DNA from: CAZDML01 sp964506645
GTDB taxonomy: Bacteria > Elusimicrobiota > Elusimicrobia > 2-01-FULL-59-12
DNA length: 5,269 nt
Assembly (NCBI GenBank): GCA_964506645.1
Contig: CAZDML010000138.1
Span: forward strand, 1-5,269
Reading direction: 5' to 3'
The number at the start of each line of letters is the position of its first letter. Position 1 is the stretch's first letter. A model generated the notes under the pieces. The model saw only the letters and a program-made list of their open reading frames with translations, did not search any database and was not told the origin of the DNA. This document shows positions 5,190 to 5,269 of the stretch, piece after piece. A program made the position numbers and the translations under genes.

Positions 5190-5269
5190 TTACCTAACAA
5201 TGACCAGTTTCCCGCGTTTTTCGCCGTAGGCGTTCTTGATCTGGTAGATGTAGACACCGGAGGCGACGC
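5190..5269 (-). CDS. C-terminal end of a FlgD-Ig / type-A sorting-domain protein (partial)
   Basis: Only the last 25 codons and the TAA stop are inside the window. They read ASGVYIYQIKNAYGEKRGKLVIVR, preceded by one V. This is the terminal hairpin of a type-A sorting or FlgD-like Ig domain: G-V-Y-x-Y-x-I, a turn, then a basic K-R-G-K-L-V-I-V-R strand. It parallels GLYFYVVREK...KKMAVIQ at the end of the other secreted protein in the window. The rest of the protein, and so its function, lies outside. It precedes the PorV-TPR gene, repeating the sorting-domain protein then PorV-like barrel order seen downstream. Confidence 0.75.
   Translation of the reverse strand, partial: VASGVYIYQIKNAYGEKRGKLVIVR

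Overview
The window looks like a stretch of chromosome from a Gram-negative, outer-membrane-bearing bacterium. Every gene I accept lies on the minus strand, so transcription runs from high to low coordinates. Two PorV/PorQ-type outer-membrane barrels sit beside two secreted proteins ending in FlgD-like / type-A sorting-type Ig domains. That mix is typical of phyla with type IX secretion-like (T9SS-like) machinery, such as Elusimicrobiota, Omnitrophota and the Fibrobacterota-Chlorobiota-Bacteroidota group. The phylum is an inference from gene content; no marker gene is present.

Layout in transcription order. (1) 5269-5190: C-terminal end of a sorting-domain protein. (2) 5177-5052: a 126-bp self-complementary palindromic element. 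(3) 4966-4895: an array of TTAACA-like direct repeats with 11-bp periodicity and a -10 box. (4) About 4834-3299: a PorV-like barrel fused to a TPR-like hairpin and a Met/Ala/Pro-rich tail. (5) 3298-2769: about 530 bp without a convincing gene, holding a second palindromic element (3001-2875) and a second TTAACA array (2830-2777). (6) 2768-1698: a secreted protein with three FlgD-like Ig units, the last a sorting-type domain. (7) 1653-691: a second PorV-like barrel. (8) 685-1: a type II toxin-antitoxin pair, a Phd/YefM antitoxin and a PIN-domain toxin cut by the window edge, with its own promoter and a perfect palindromic operator.

The secretion genes follow the order sorting-domain protein then PorV-like barrel, twice over. 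In the T9SS of Bacteroidota, PorV carries proteins with C-terminal sorting domains from the translocon to the attachment complex. The arrangement here suggests two cargo/shuttle pairs, which is inference. The most unusual observation is that two of these genes share the same promoter layout: four hexamers 11 bp apart (TTAAC, TTAAC, a degenerate site, GTAAC), then exactly 9 bp, then a YAWACT -10 box. This resembles PhoB/PhoP-type operators and suggests joint control by an OmpR-family regulator. The toxin-antitoxin pair is lower in GC and probably an accessory insertion.
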